In this document: piece by piece, positions 8,958 through 16,844 of the stretch
Layout: each line of letters begins with the position of its first letter
Position numbering within the stretch: position 1 is the stretch's first letter
Assembly (NCBI GenBank): GCA_002840975.1
Contig: PHDN01000001.1
Location: 186,001-250,000, forward strand
From: Bacteroidetes bacterium HGW-Bacteroidetes-16
GTDB lineage: Bacteria; Bacteroidota; Bacteroidia; Bacteroidales; F082
DNA length: 64,000 bases
Direction of reading: 5' to 3'
Notes under the pieces: generated by a model
Told to the model about the DNA's origin: nothing
The model's input: the letters and a program-made list of their open reading frames with translations, nothing else
Database searches by the model: none
Translations under genes and position numbers: made by a program

Positions 8958-9352
8958 GGGGCTGACCGGTTTTGACAGCAAGAGTAGTAGATCGGTAAGC
9001 ATGTCGAGCCTTGTGATTAAGCTCGTAAATCCGTGTCACACAACTATTAATTGGCGAAAACAATTTTGCTCTCGCAGCATAATCGAAGTTTAGTAGATTA
9101 GCTTTATTCCGATGCCAGGCATTGGATCGAGACGGTTCGCAGGTGGAGATGCCTAATTCCGGCCTGATATCGAGTCGCACGTAATTTTGGGATAGTTTCG
9201 ATGCTGCTTCATCATCGTTACGAAATTTAGAAGCTAAGGTAAGGATCAGGGTGTTTGTTCCCTTTCCGATCTCGAAAACCAATAACAACCTAAGCATGTA
9301 GAAAGCCAGTTTGTTCCTTGTTTGGACGAGGGTTCGAATCCCTCCAGCTCCA
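8958..9352 (+). ncRNA. ssrA: tmRNA (SsrA), tag (A)GENNFALAA
   Basis: Starts GGGGCTGA and ends in a TTCGAATCC T-loop and CAGCTCC + A; GGGGCTG pairs with CAGCTCC as acceptor stem, and the CCA end is not encoded. The resume frame at 9053-9082 reads G-E-N-N-F-A-L-A-A-stop; with the tRNA-borne alanine the tag is AGENNFALAA. tmRNA rescues stalled ribosomes and marks the peptide for proteolysis. Short open frames on both strands here (for example 8947-9297) are not genes. Confidence 0.96.
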
Positions 9353-9357
9353 CAAGA

Positions 9358-9392
9358 AAGCCTGTAAATTAAATGTTTACGGGCTTTTTTTT
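9358..9392 (+). terminator. tmRNA terminator
   Basis: An 11-bp stem AAGCCTGTAAA / TTTACGGGCTT with one G-T pair, 7-nt loop, and a run of T directly after. It begins 6 bases past the mature tmRNA end. Confidence 0.9.
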
Positions 9393-9715
9393 ATACTTTT
9401 CCAAAAAAAACATCAGCGTAACAGGCTTCTCATCTTCCTGTCTCACCAACAATAACAATGATCCTTATGAAGAATTGATTTAGCATTGTGGATGTATTAG
9501 CAAAGAAAGAAACATTTACAAATAACCGTACCGAATCTGATTCTATTAAATCATACTTTTTCAAATACTCATTTCATATAGCCAACAAGCATTTCTTTTA
9601 TAATTTTACTCCCTCGAAAGCCAATTGGAAGTTTTTTTAACCTTCAAATCAAATTGTTGAAACCAAAAGCTCCAATATGTTGATTGTACCTCATTAAAAA
9701 TCAATACATAAGCAC
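9393..9715. other. Intergenic stretch with no recognised feature
   Basis: AT-rich sequence between the tmRNA terminator and the GH47 gene. No start-to-stop frame of convincing quality, no RNA structure and no exact TAnnTTTG box close to the GH47 start was seen. Confidence 0.5.
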
Positions 9716-11134
9716 ATGAAATATTTGATACTTATTTGTTTATCGATGACTTTGTTGGTGTCTTGCCAAAATGCACAGCAAACGCAATCGAAACAGGCCC
9801 AGGTAGAATTCAATCAAGCGGTTACTGATACGCTGGCCATGAATGTGAAAACCGAGACACTCAGAACCTGGAAAGCTTATAAAAAATATGCCTGGGGACA
9901 TGATGCACTGGCACCACTTTCGAAGTCTTATTCCGATTGGTACAGCGAGCCATTGTACATCTCTCCCATTGACGCTTATAGTACGCTTTATTTAATGGGA
10001 TTTACCGATGAGGTGAAGGAGATAGAAAACTATGTAGTTGATTCTCTGGATTTCAACAAAAATATAGATGCCAAAATATTCGAGGTAAACATCAGAATAT
10101 TGGGAGGGTTACTTTCGATGTATGAACTTTCGGGAAACCCAAAGGTGCTCGAAAAAGCAAGAGATTTTGGTGATCGCATGTTGCCTGCCTTTAACACCAA
10201 AACCGGAATCCCCAAATACTGGGTAAATCTTAAAACAGGAATCCCACGCGGCGATACGGTAAATGTAGCCGAAGCCGGAACCTATACCTTCGAAATGGGG
10301 GTATTAAGTTATTATACCAAAGACCCCAAATACTACCAGGCTGGCAAAAAAGCCACGCTGGCCATCTACAACCGCCGTTCACCAATTGGCTTGATTGGCG
10401 ATGTAATCGATGTTGAATCAGGTGAGTGGGTTTCAAAGCAAAGCCATATCTGTGCTGGTGTGGATTCCTATTATGAATACCTTTACAAAAGCTATTTGCT
10501 CTTTGGCGATCCTGAATTGGGCGTGATGTGGGACCAAAGCCTGGAAGCCATAAACCAATATATTGCCGAAGAGTATCAAGGCCGTCTCTGGTATGGCCGG
10601 GTGGATATGAATACCGGCAAATATGTGAGTTCGGTAGTCACCTTATATGATGCCTTTTTCCCGGCTATATTGGCCCTTTCGGGCGATCAGGAACGCGCTG
10701 TGAAATATGAAAATTCGTGGAACTGGCTTTGGAACAAATATGGACTTGAACCCATGGTTTACGATTATAAAACAGGTGTTTCCAGGTATCCGGCTTACGA
10801 CTTGAACCCTGAAATCATTGAGTCGGCCTATTATTTGTATCACCTTACCGGCGACACCACTTACTATCAAATGAACCGTGCTTTCTGGACGGAAATAAAG
10901 AAATATTGCAGGACCGATATCGCTTATACCTCCGTTGCAGATGTGCAAACCATGGAGAAAAAGGACTATATGCCTACCTTCTTTTTTGCCGAAACCCTCA
11001 AGTATTTATACCTGACCTTTAGTCACGATCAACGAATATTCAATTTCGATGAGTTTGTATTCAATACAGAAGCACATCCTTTTAGAAGAAGTAGTTTTAA
11101 TAAGCAGGAGGCAAAGATCAGGCTTGGGTTTTAA
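9716..11134 (+). CDS. GH47 (class I alpha-mannosidase family) lipoprotein
   Basis: 472 residues. The lipobox LLVSC (Cys17) predicts an anchored envelope lipoprotein. The rest reads as a complete GH47 (alpha/alpha)7 barrel: YAWGHDALAPLSKSYSDW, DAYSTLYLMGF, FEVNIRILGGLLSMYELSG, GVDSYYEYLYKSYLLFGD, PEIIESAYYLYHLTGD, FFFAETLKYLYLTFS and the calcium-site end FNTEAHPF. Glu123, Asp250 and Glu366 lie at the conserved acidic positions of the family. GH47 enzymes are inverting, Ca2+-dependent alpha-1,2-mannosidases, best known from eukaryotic N-glycan trimming and less common in bacteria. The usual MESFF is MPTFF here. No polysaccharide-utilisation partners are adjacent. Confidence 0.92.
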   Translation: MKYLILICLSMTLLVSCQNAQQTQSKQAQVEFNQAVTDTLAMNVKTETLRTWKAYKKYAWGHDALAPLSKSYSDWYSEPLYISPIDAYSTLYLMGFTDEVKEIENYVVDSLDFNKNIDAKIFEVNIRILGGLLSMYELSGNPKVLEKARDFGDRMLPAFNTKTGIPKYWVNLKTGIPRGDTVNVAEAGTYTFEMGVLSYYTKDPKYYQAGKKATLAIYNRRSPIGLIGDVIDVESGEWVSKQSHICAGVDSYYEYLYKSYLLFGDPELGVMWDQSLEAINQYIAEEYQGRLWYGRVDMNTGKYVSSVVTLYDAFFPAILALSGDQERAVKYENSWNWLWNKYGLEPMVYDYKTGVSRYPAYDLNPEIIESAYYLYHLTGDTTYYQMNRAFWTEIKKYCRTDIAYTSVADVQTMEKKDYMPTFFFAETLKYLYLTFSHDQRIFNFDEFVFNTEAHPFRRSSFNKQEAKIRLGF

Positions 11135-11164
11135 TAAAGTAGCACAATCAACACAAAGCAGATT

Positions 11165-11311
11165 TTAAGAAGATTCATTGAACTCCGAAAAATGAGCTCC
11201 GTGTTTTTCTTCAAGCTCCTTCTTTTTTAATTCGTTCTCAATTTTCTTGTCGCAGTAATCGTCTTCTTCTTTTTTATTTTGACAGGTTTTAGGTTTTTCT
11301 GATATCTTGAA
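11165..11311 (-). pseudogene. Possible remnant of a small charged protein (no start codon)
   Basis: On the minus strand an uninterrupted frame of ~48 codons (FKISEKPKTCQNKKEEDD..., ending HFSEFNESS, stop) has a protein-like, strongly charged composition with two cysteines. It lacks an ATG/GTG/TTG start and is preceded by an in-frame TAA. It may be the decayed end of a gene or chance. No homologue is recognised. Confidence 0.2.
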
Positions 11312-11331
11312 TTATCTATAAAACAACATCT

Positions 11332-12099
11332 TCATTTTTCAGCAATGACGAGCATTTCAAAATCCTTTGTTGTTAACGCATCTTTTCTTGAAAAATGTCC
11401 AAGTCTTGCGCCGAAAATATCAATTTTTTTGTATCCGAGCGATTTAAGCAACCAGGTTATCTCGCATGGAACATAATATCTTTCGTTACATTCAAGGGTT
11501 TTCTTTTTCCCGAAATCATCTTCAAACTCTGTTATATTGTGGTCACGAAATGTCATTAAGTCAAAGGTATTGACATGATAGGTCGCATTACCCTCTTTGG
11601 AGGTCGATGAACAGAATTCTTCTACGGAATGAAATAAGGGAAACAGTCCGTTTAATGTAGTGAAAATGAATTTGCCATGTTCTTTTATCGACCGGGTTAC
11701 ACTATTAAGTATCTCGTAATTCATTTCATCAGTTTCCATTAATGGAAATCCGCCCTCGCACAACATGATCGCCACATCAAACTCATAATTAAAAGTCAAT
11801 TTCCTGGCATCTTGTTGTTGAAAATCAATTTTCAGGTGTTGGTTCTCCGCTTTTTCAATGGCCCGATTAAGTTGTGATTCAGAAAAATCAATTCCCGTTA
11901 CGGCGTATCCTCGTTTTGTCAGTTCTATTGTGTGTCTCCCGGTACCGCAACCCACATCTAAAATCCTTAACGATTTATTGTGGCTTAATTCATCCTCAAT
12001 AAAATCACATTCGCCAATAGTTCCTTGCGTAAAATTCTCATTATCATATTTTTGTCCGTAGTTTTCGAACAAAGATACATACCATTGTTTTTTGCTCAT
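11332..12099 (-). CDS. Class I SAM-dependent methyltransferase
   Basis: 255 residues with motif I LDVGCGTGRHTIELTKRGY, the acidic strand-2 end GIDFSESQL and motif IV DVAIMLCEGGFPL. This is a Methyltransf_25/11-type Rossmann enzyme that moves a methyl group from SAM to an unknown small acceptor. It is the third gene of a probable unit (DUF4256, DUF1801 pair, methyltransferase) with 29 bases to the gene before it. Confidence 0.85.
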   Translation of the reverse strand: MSKKQWYVSLFENYGQKYDNENFTQGTIGECDFIEDELSHNKSLRILDVGCGTGRHTIELTKRGYAVTGIDFSESQLNRAIEKAENQHLKIDFQQQDARKLTFNYEFDVAIMLCEGGFPLMETDEMNYEILNSVTRSIKEHGKFIFTTLNGLFPLFHSVEEFCSSTSKEGNATYHVNTFDLMTFRDHNITEFEDDFGKKKTLECNERYYVPCEITWLLKSLGYKKIDIFGARLGHFSRKDALTTKDFEMLVIAEK

Positions 12100-12128
12100 A
12101 TCCTACCTCTATTTCATTGTGTGTGTGT

Positions 12129-12917
12129 TTACCGTGATTTTTCCATTTCTTCCGTCACACGAAACTTTACAATCTTCGTTATCAAAGTTGATGGTAAGGG
12201 TGTGTGAATGGGAAAGTGAATAGCGCCTTTTGAAGTAGTGTATTCTACTAATTCATCTTTGAAAAATTCGATGGGTGTGGGTGTTGGATAAAAGCCGATA
12301 TGTTCCTTATGTACTGCATAATAAACCAATACTTTATTCAGCTTAAAAGCAGGCATATTGTAACTGATTACTTCAATCGCCTGGGGAGCCGCTTGCTTAA
12401 TCGTCTGGCGAAGTTGTTGCAGCATCAATTGAACATCTTCCGGAAATGTTTCATGATATTCGTCAATATTCTTAAACTTTTTTGAACCATAGGGAGAGAC
12501 CTTGTTGGATGTGGTATTTGTCACTATTCCTTTTAATGATTCTAACCTCCCTTTTCGCTTAATCAAGTTCTTATAGTCCCATTGTATTGTTTCAGCTTTA
12601 CCGAGCCAACGATTTAAATCATTTGTATCAACCTGATCGACTGAAGTGTAACGCATTTCAGCTGCTTTAAAACTACCTTCATTTTGTAATGCTTTTTCAT
12701 CAAATGATTGTCCGCTCCAAAACAGAAGTCGTATGCAGTTTTTCAATTTACTATATCCAACAATGGGATTGCCGTTGATAAACCAAACAGGATGAGCGTG
12801 CCAGATTTTATTTTCAGCTTGTGGTAAACCCTTGCAAATTGTTGTTGCAAGCAAATTACAAATTTCTTTGTCAGAATTTATTTGTGAATGGTTATAATCC
12901 TGAATATTCTTGTTCAT
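12129..12917 (-). CDS. Tandem DUF1801 (YdhG-like) protein
   Basis: 262 residues. Two related halves can be seen. Residues ~20-120 (ICNLLATTICKGLPQAENKIWHAHPVWFIN) and ~145-255 (EYHETFPEDVQLMLQQLRQTIKQAAPQAIEVISYNMPAFKLN) each follow the DUF1801 pattern of a helix pair, an ISYNMPAF-type strand and a final IPxxTPLP-like segment. The second copy is the better match. DUF1801 proteins are small, soluble and of unknown biochemical role. A duplicated version is unusual in length (single-domain members are ~110-140 residues). Co-directional with its neighbours, 19 bases from the DUF4256 gene. Confidence 0.75.
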   Translation of the reverse strand: MNKNIQDYNHSQINSDKEICNLLATTICKGLPQAENKIWHAHPVWFINGNPIVGYSKLKNCIRLLFWSGQSFDEKALQNEGSFKAAEMRYTSVDQVDTNDLNRWLGKAETIQWDYKNLIKRKGRLESLKGIVTNTTSNKVSPYGSKKFKNIDEYHETFPEDVQLMLQQLRQTIKQAAPQAIEVISYNMPAFKLNKVLVYYAVHKEHIGFYPTPTPIEFFKDELVEYTTSKGAIHFPIHTPLPSTLITKIVKFRVTEEMEKSR

Positions 12918-12936
12918 ATCTTACAAAATGTTGTTA

Positions 12937-13509
12937 TTAAACCTTTAGCGAGCCACGGAATCCCCTGGCAGCATAGTACGAATCTGCACTGTTGTGATAT
13001 ACGAATACCTGGTTATAGCGGAAATCAGCAAAGATGGCACCCCCAAGTTTTCTTATTTCGGCAGGTGTTTTAATCCAACTGGATGTTTTAGAATCAAACT
13101 TCGCATGCTGTTGTAATTCACGATACTGCCCTTCCGTTAATAAGTCAATGCCCATTTCCTGAGCCATATTTACGGCACTGTTTTTGGGCTTATGTTCTTT
13201 TCTTGAGTCAAGTGCTTCCTGGTCATAACAAACACTGCGGCGGCCTTTGGGACTTTCATCAGAACAATCGTAGAAAATGAATTCGTCTGCTATTTTATCG
13301 TAGCCTACCACATCAGGTTCTCCACCTGTTTCTTCCATTCGATATAGTGACCATAATTTTTGATGATTCACTTTTAGTTTGGCATCAACCTTATTCCAGT
13401 CAATACTTTTGTGCCGGTTCATATTTTTCTCAAAACGAACTTTTAATACGTGGAGTAGATCTTCACGTTGTTTTGGTAGCAGTTCGTATTTATCTGTTTT
13501 TGTATCCAT
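12937..13509 (-). CDS. DUF4256 domain protein
   Basis: 190 residues that follow the DUF4256 pattern throughout: LLHVLKVRFEKNMNRH, LWSLYRMEETGGEPDVV, YDCSDESPKGRRSVCYDQEAL, MGIDLLTEGQYRELQ and the closing VFVYHNSADSYYAARGFRG. Soluble, function unknown. First gene of a minus-strand unit that reads on into the DUF1801 and methyltransferase genes, driven by the box at 13596-13603. Confidence 0.88.
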   Translation of the reverse strand: MDTKTDKYELLPKQREDLLHVLKVRFEKNMNRHKSIDWNKVDAKLKVNHQKLWSLYRMEETGGEPDVVGYDKIADEFIFYDCSDESPKGRRSVCYDQEALDSRKEHKPKNSAVNMAQEMGIDLLTEGQYRELQQHAKFDSKTSSWIKTPAEIRKLGGAIFADFRYNQVFVYHNSADSYYAARGFRGSLKV

Positions 13510-13576
13510 GTGTAAATTATTATGTTGAAAAAATCATGTAATGGTTGATGTGTTCTAATCTTTTTGAGCGGTAGTA

Positions 13577-13616
13577 TAACTACCAAATATCAACACAAAC
13601 TTAGCGCTTTTAATGA
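13577..13616 (-). promoter_or_regulatory. Promoter element of the DUF4256 unit, shared with the NIPSNAP gene
   Basis: On the minus strand it contains TAAGTTTG (13596-13603), an exact TAnnTTTG box. The surrounding 40 bp match 14372-14411 at 36 of 40 positions, far more than a -7 box alone would give. Confidence 0.6.
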
Positions 13617-13962
13617 ATTATTCTAAAAGATCAGGTTACATTTCTTATCATCCGTTCACTTCCATCTTTCCGGGAGGTGGCATACGGGGGTTATCGTTTT
13701 CAATCATATATCCATCGGACAAGTCGCCTTCTGGTTTCTAACCTAAAATTACCGAACCTCCTACCCTATCGTCATCGACCAGAACAGGGGATTGGAGTAA
13801 TATAAAAGAGAGGAAGTTACCTTTCTTCACGGCAAATTAATTCTTCGCTAAGTTCATAGTAGTCAATCCGATGCAAACCGGTAGCGCAGGATTAACAAGG
13901 ACTCATCATCGGGCACTATGCACTGCTCTGAGTCCTGTTAATTAACGGTTCTTTGTTTCTTG
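13617..13962. other. Intergenic stretch with an imperfect inverted repeat
   Basis: No gene seen. An imperfect stem (13892-13905 with 13929-13941, TTAACAAGGACTCA against TGAGTCC-TGTTAA) lies just past the NIPSNAP stop codon. It is not followed by a T run on either strand, so terminator function is doubtful. CCGGGAGG near 13670 also occurs near 14458 in the other promoter region. Confidence 0.4.
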
Positions 13963-14289
13963 TTATTTTGAAACGGTTTTGTTTATGATCAATTTTTCGC
14001 TGTCAACTACCGATGTGTTATAGGTATCAATACAACCCATAATTGCTTTTTCCGGTCCATTAATCCATTCGTCGCTACCATAAAATGCTTCCTGGCTTTC
14101 TTTTCGTTGTTCTATACTTTCGTAACTGCGGATCAGGTAAAAACTATCTACGTCAATTAATGAGAAACCGTAATCAACAACATTCACTCTCCAACGTTTC
14201 ATCATGGGTAATGATTGCTCCGTAAATACCGTAATGAATTCAGTTGCCGTGTTTTCTTTTAGTTTGTAAATTCTGATTTCCGTTATCAT
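13963..14289 (-). CDS. NIPSNAP family protein
   Basis: 108 residues from the ATG at 14289 (MITEIRIYKLKENTATEFITVF). The frame opens further to 14331, but the first 14 residues are not family-like. The ferredoxin-like alpha/beta fold pattern (Y-x-L-K, then YLIRSYESIEQRKESQEAFYGSDEW) matches NIPSNAP/Dabb-type domains, small stress-responsive barrel proteins usually of unknown substrate. Single gene; its promoter element is shared with the DUF4256 unit. Confidence 0.8.
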   Translation of the reverse strand: MITEIRIYKLKENTATEFITVFTEQSLPMMKRWRVNVVDYGFSLIDVDSFYLIRSYESIEQRKESQEAFYGSDEWINGPEKAIMGCIDTYNTSVVDSEKLIINKTVSK

Positions 14290-14371
14290 TTTTTGTTTTT
14301 TTGATTTCTGAAGCATATGATATAAAAGCATTCCATTGTTTCATTGTTGCACTGACTATTAATTTGGTTGC

Positions 14372-14411
14372 TAACTCCCAAATATCACCACAAACTTAGC
14401 ACTTTTTATGA
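14372..14411 (-). promoter_or_regulatory. Promoter element of the NIPSNAP gene
   Basis: Minus-strand TAAGTTTG (14391-14398) about 100 bases before the ATG at 14289, inside the 40-bp element that is also found at 13577-13616. Confidence 0.6.
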
Positions 14412-14617
14412 GTTTAACTTCAGTCTCAGGTTAACCAATCGGTACATTTCCTTCCCGCCGGGAGGCGTTCTCCGGTTGCCGACCAATTTTTAAACAATAA
14501 TTCATTCCTGCACTGGAGATGAGTAAAATTTTAATGTAACTTTACAATGGTTTGTCTGGATAAACTCAGAAACCAAAAGAAACATGGCTTTAAGCCTCCT
14601 CGATTAACACTTTTAAC

Positions 14618-16843
14618 ATGAAGATCATCTGTATCGGTAATTACCCGCCTCGTAAATGTGGTATTGCCACTTTTACGGAAAACCTGGTGAAGTCAATTAT
14701 CCAGGCATCTGCCGATCATTCAATGAATATGGAGGTTGAGGTAATTGCCATGAATGACCATCACCAACAGTATAACTACCCTGAAATAGTAAAACTCACC
14801 ATCAACGACCAGGAAAAAGAGGATTACGACAAGGCAGCAAGATTCATTTCCGATTCGGGGGCTCATCTTTGTCTTTTGCAACACGAGTATGGTATTTATG
14901 GTGGCGATAGCGGGCTATTGATCCTGGGACTGCTGAGAAAACTTAAAATACCTGTGGTTTCAACATTTCACACGGTATTGCTCAATCCTTCCTTTCATCA
15001 AAAAGAGGTATTGATCAGGATTGCTGGTTTTTCCGAAAAAATTGTCATCATGAATTCCATGGCCATCGGTTTTTTAAACAAAGTTTATGGAATTTCCACC
15101 TCTAAAATTGTAAAAATAGAACATGGAGTTCCTGATTTTGGCCACCTTAGCCGGATCAAAGTTAAACGGCCAAAGAGCTGGAACAACCGAACCGTGTTTC
15201 TTACATTTGGTTTGCTGGGTCGCAACAAAGGCATTGAAACGGTGATCAAAGCCCTGCCGGGTATCGTAAAAAAACATCCCGGAGTTCTATATGTCATTTT
15301 AGGCAAGACCCATCCCCACGTAGTGAAATATGCAGGTGAAGAATACCGCGAATACCTTGAAACCCTCACCCATGATCTTGGATTGGATGAACATGTTGAA
15401 TTCCTTGACCGGTACGTTACCGAAGAAGAGTTAACCAATTATCTCAGGGCTTCTGATATTTATATTACGCCGTATTTAAACAAAGCCCAGATTACAAGCG
15501 GTACGTTGTGTTATGCGGTGGGTGGCGGTTCTGCTGTTGTTTCTACTCCTTATTGGCATGCAGAGGAACTTTTGGCCGACGGTCGTGGTCGGTTGTTTGA
15601 TTTTAAAGACTATCGCGCACTTACTGAGCTATTAAATGAACTGCTCGACAATCCTGCTCAATTGGATATCCTTAAACAACGAGCCTACCACTTTGGGTTA
15701 CACTTTGCCTGGCCGAATATCGGAATAAAATATATTTCGGTATTCGAAGAGGTCATTCATGATTTAAAAGAAGTAAAAGGAGTTTGTAAATCATTTACAA
15801 TCAACTTCCCTGAGTTAAACATCATGCACCTGCAAAGGCTAACAAATGACACAGGATTGATACAACATGCAAATGGTTGTGTAGCCGACTATAAAACAGG
15901 GTATTGCCTCGATGACAATGCCCGGGCACTGATTGTTTGTTTGATAGCATTTAAGCGAACGGGTGATGAAACGTATTACCCACTCATCTATAAGTATTTT
16001 ACCTTGCTATACTATCTTCAAAATAAGGATGGCAGTTTTAAGAACTACCTCACTTATCATCGCAATACCACAGAAGAAGTGGGTTCTGATGATGCATTCG
16101 GCCGTGCTGTTTGGGCGTTGGGTGCCATGGTCAGGTGGTCGCCTTGTGATTCGATGTTCCAGGTAGCACTGGATTTAATATCCAGGGCAGTCGCGCATTT
16201 TGGAAAACTACAGTATGCCAGGGGAATGGCCAATTGTGTATTCGGATTGTACCATTATATCAAAAGGTTTCCTGATCAGGAAAGATATATTAAGATGCTC
16301 AGCGAACTGTCTGACACATTGGTGGGGCTGTTTAATGAAAATAGAAAAGAAGGATGGTTGTGGTTTGAACCTTCAATCACCTATGACAATGGGTTGCTGC
16401 CAGCGGCTTTATATGCCGCATTTGAAATCTCTGAAAAGCCGGAATATCTGGATGTTGCGGACCAAACGAGGAGCTTTCTTGAAAACAAGTGCATGGCAAA
16501 TGAACATTTGACCCTGATTGGCAATAAAACCTGGTGGCTGTCACATCATGCTGAAAGCAGTAATTACGCGCAACAACCTGTTGATGCCATGGCGATGGTT
16601 CTACTTTATGATATGGCTTATCAGGCGACAAAAAAAGTTGCCTATATCGAAAAACTAAAAATTTGTTACAGCTGGTTTTTCGGCCTGAACGATCTGAACC
16701 TGCCACTTTACGATGACCAGACCCATGGTTGTAACGACGGACTGGAAGATATGGGGGTAAACAGGAACCAGGGGGCTGAAAGCATTATTGCTTACTTATT
16801 TTCCAATCTGCTTACCGCGCCCTACCTCCAAAACAAGAAATAA
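14618..16843 (+). CDS. GT4 glycosyltransferase fused to an alpha/alpha-barrel domain
   Basis: 741 residues. Residues 1-~390 form a GT-B glycosyltransferase: GNYPPRKCGIATFTENL (N-terminal glycine loop), HEYGIYGG, FLTFGLLGRNKGIETVIKAL and GGGSAVVSTPYWHAEELL in place of the usual EPFG region. Residues ~400-741 are a helical repeat domain of six-hairpin type (DYKTGYCLDDNARALI, EVGSDDAFGRAVWALG, MANCVFGLYHY, NQGAESIIAYL) as in GH127/GH88-like barrels. This arrangement suggests synthesis or remodelling of a mannose- or glucose-containing glycan. It converges tail to tail with the GH130-receiver gene, with one base between the stops. Confidence 0.85.
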   Translation: MKIICIGNYPPRKCGIATFTENLVKSIIQASADHSMNMEVEVIAMNDHHQQYNYPEIVKLTINDQEKEDYDKAARFISDSGAHLCLLQHEYGIYGGDSGLLILGLLRKLKIPVVSTFHTVLLNPSFHQKEVLIRIAGFSEKIVIMNSMAIGFLNKVYGISTSKIVKIEHGVPDFGHLSRIKVKRPKSWNNRTVFLTFGLLGRNKGIETVIKALPGIVKKHPGVLYVILGKTHPHVVKYAGEEYREYLETLTHDLGLDEHVEFLDRYVTEEELTNYLRASDIYITPYLNKAQITSGTLCYAVGGGSAVVSTPYWHAEELLADGRGRLFDFKDYRALTELLNELLDNPAQLDILKQRAYHFGLHFAWPNIGIKYISVFEEVIHDLKEVKGVCKSFTINFPELNIMHLQRLTNDTGLIQHANGCVADYKTGYCLDDNARALIVCLIAFKRTGDETYYPLIYKYFTLLYYLQNKDGSFKNYLTYHRNTTEEVGSDDAFGRAVWALGAMVRWSPCDSMFQVALDLISRAVAHFGKLQYARGMANCVFGLYHYIKRFPDQERYIKMLSELSDTLVGLFNENRKEGWLWFEPSITYDNGLLPAALYAAFEISEKPEYLDVADQTRSFLENKCMANEHLTLIGNKTWWLSHHAESSNYAQQPVDAMAMVLLYDMAYQATKKVAYIEKLKICYSWFFGLNDLNLPLYDDQTHGCNDGLEDMGVNRNQGAESIIAYLFSNLLTAPYLQNKK

Positions 16844-16844
16844 A

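Noticed and set aside
8947-9297. Long minus-strand open frame (116 codons) at the tmRNA locus, and a plus-strand one at 8884-9093
   Set aside because: Fully explained by the tmRNA sequence; no domain, and the tag frame and acceptor stem are intact.
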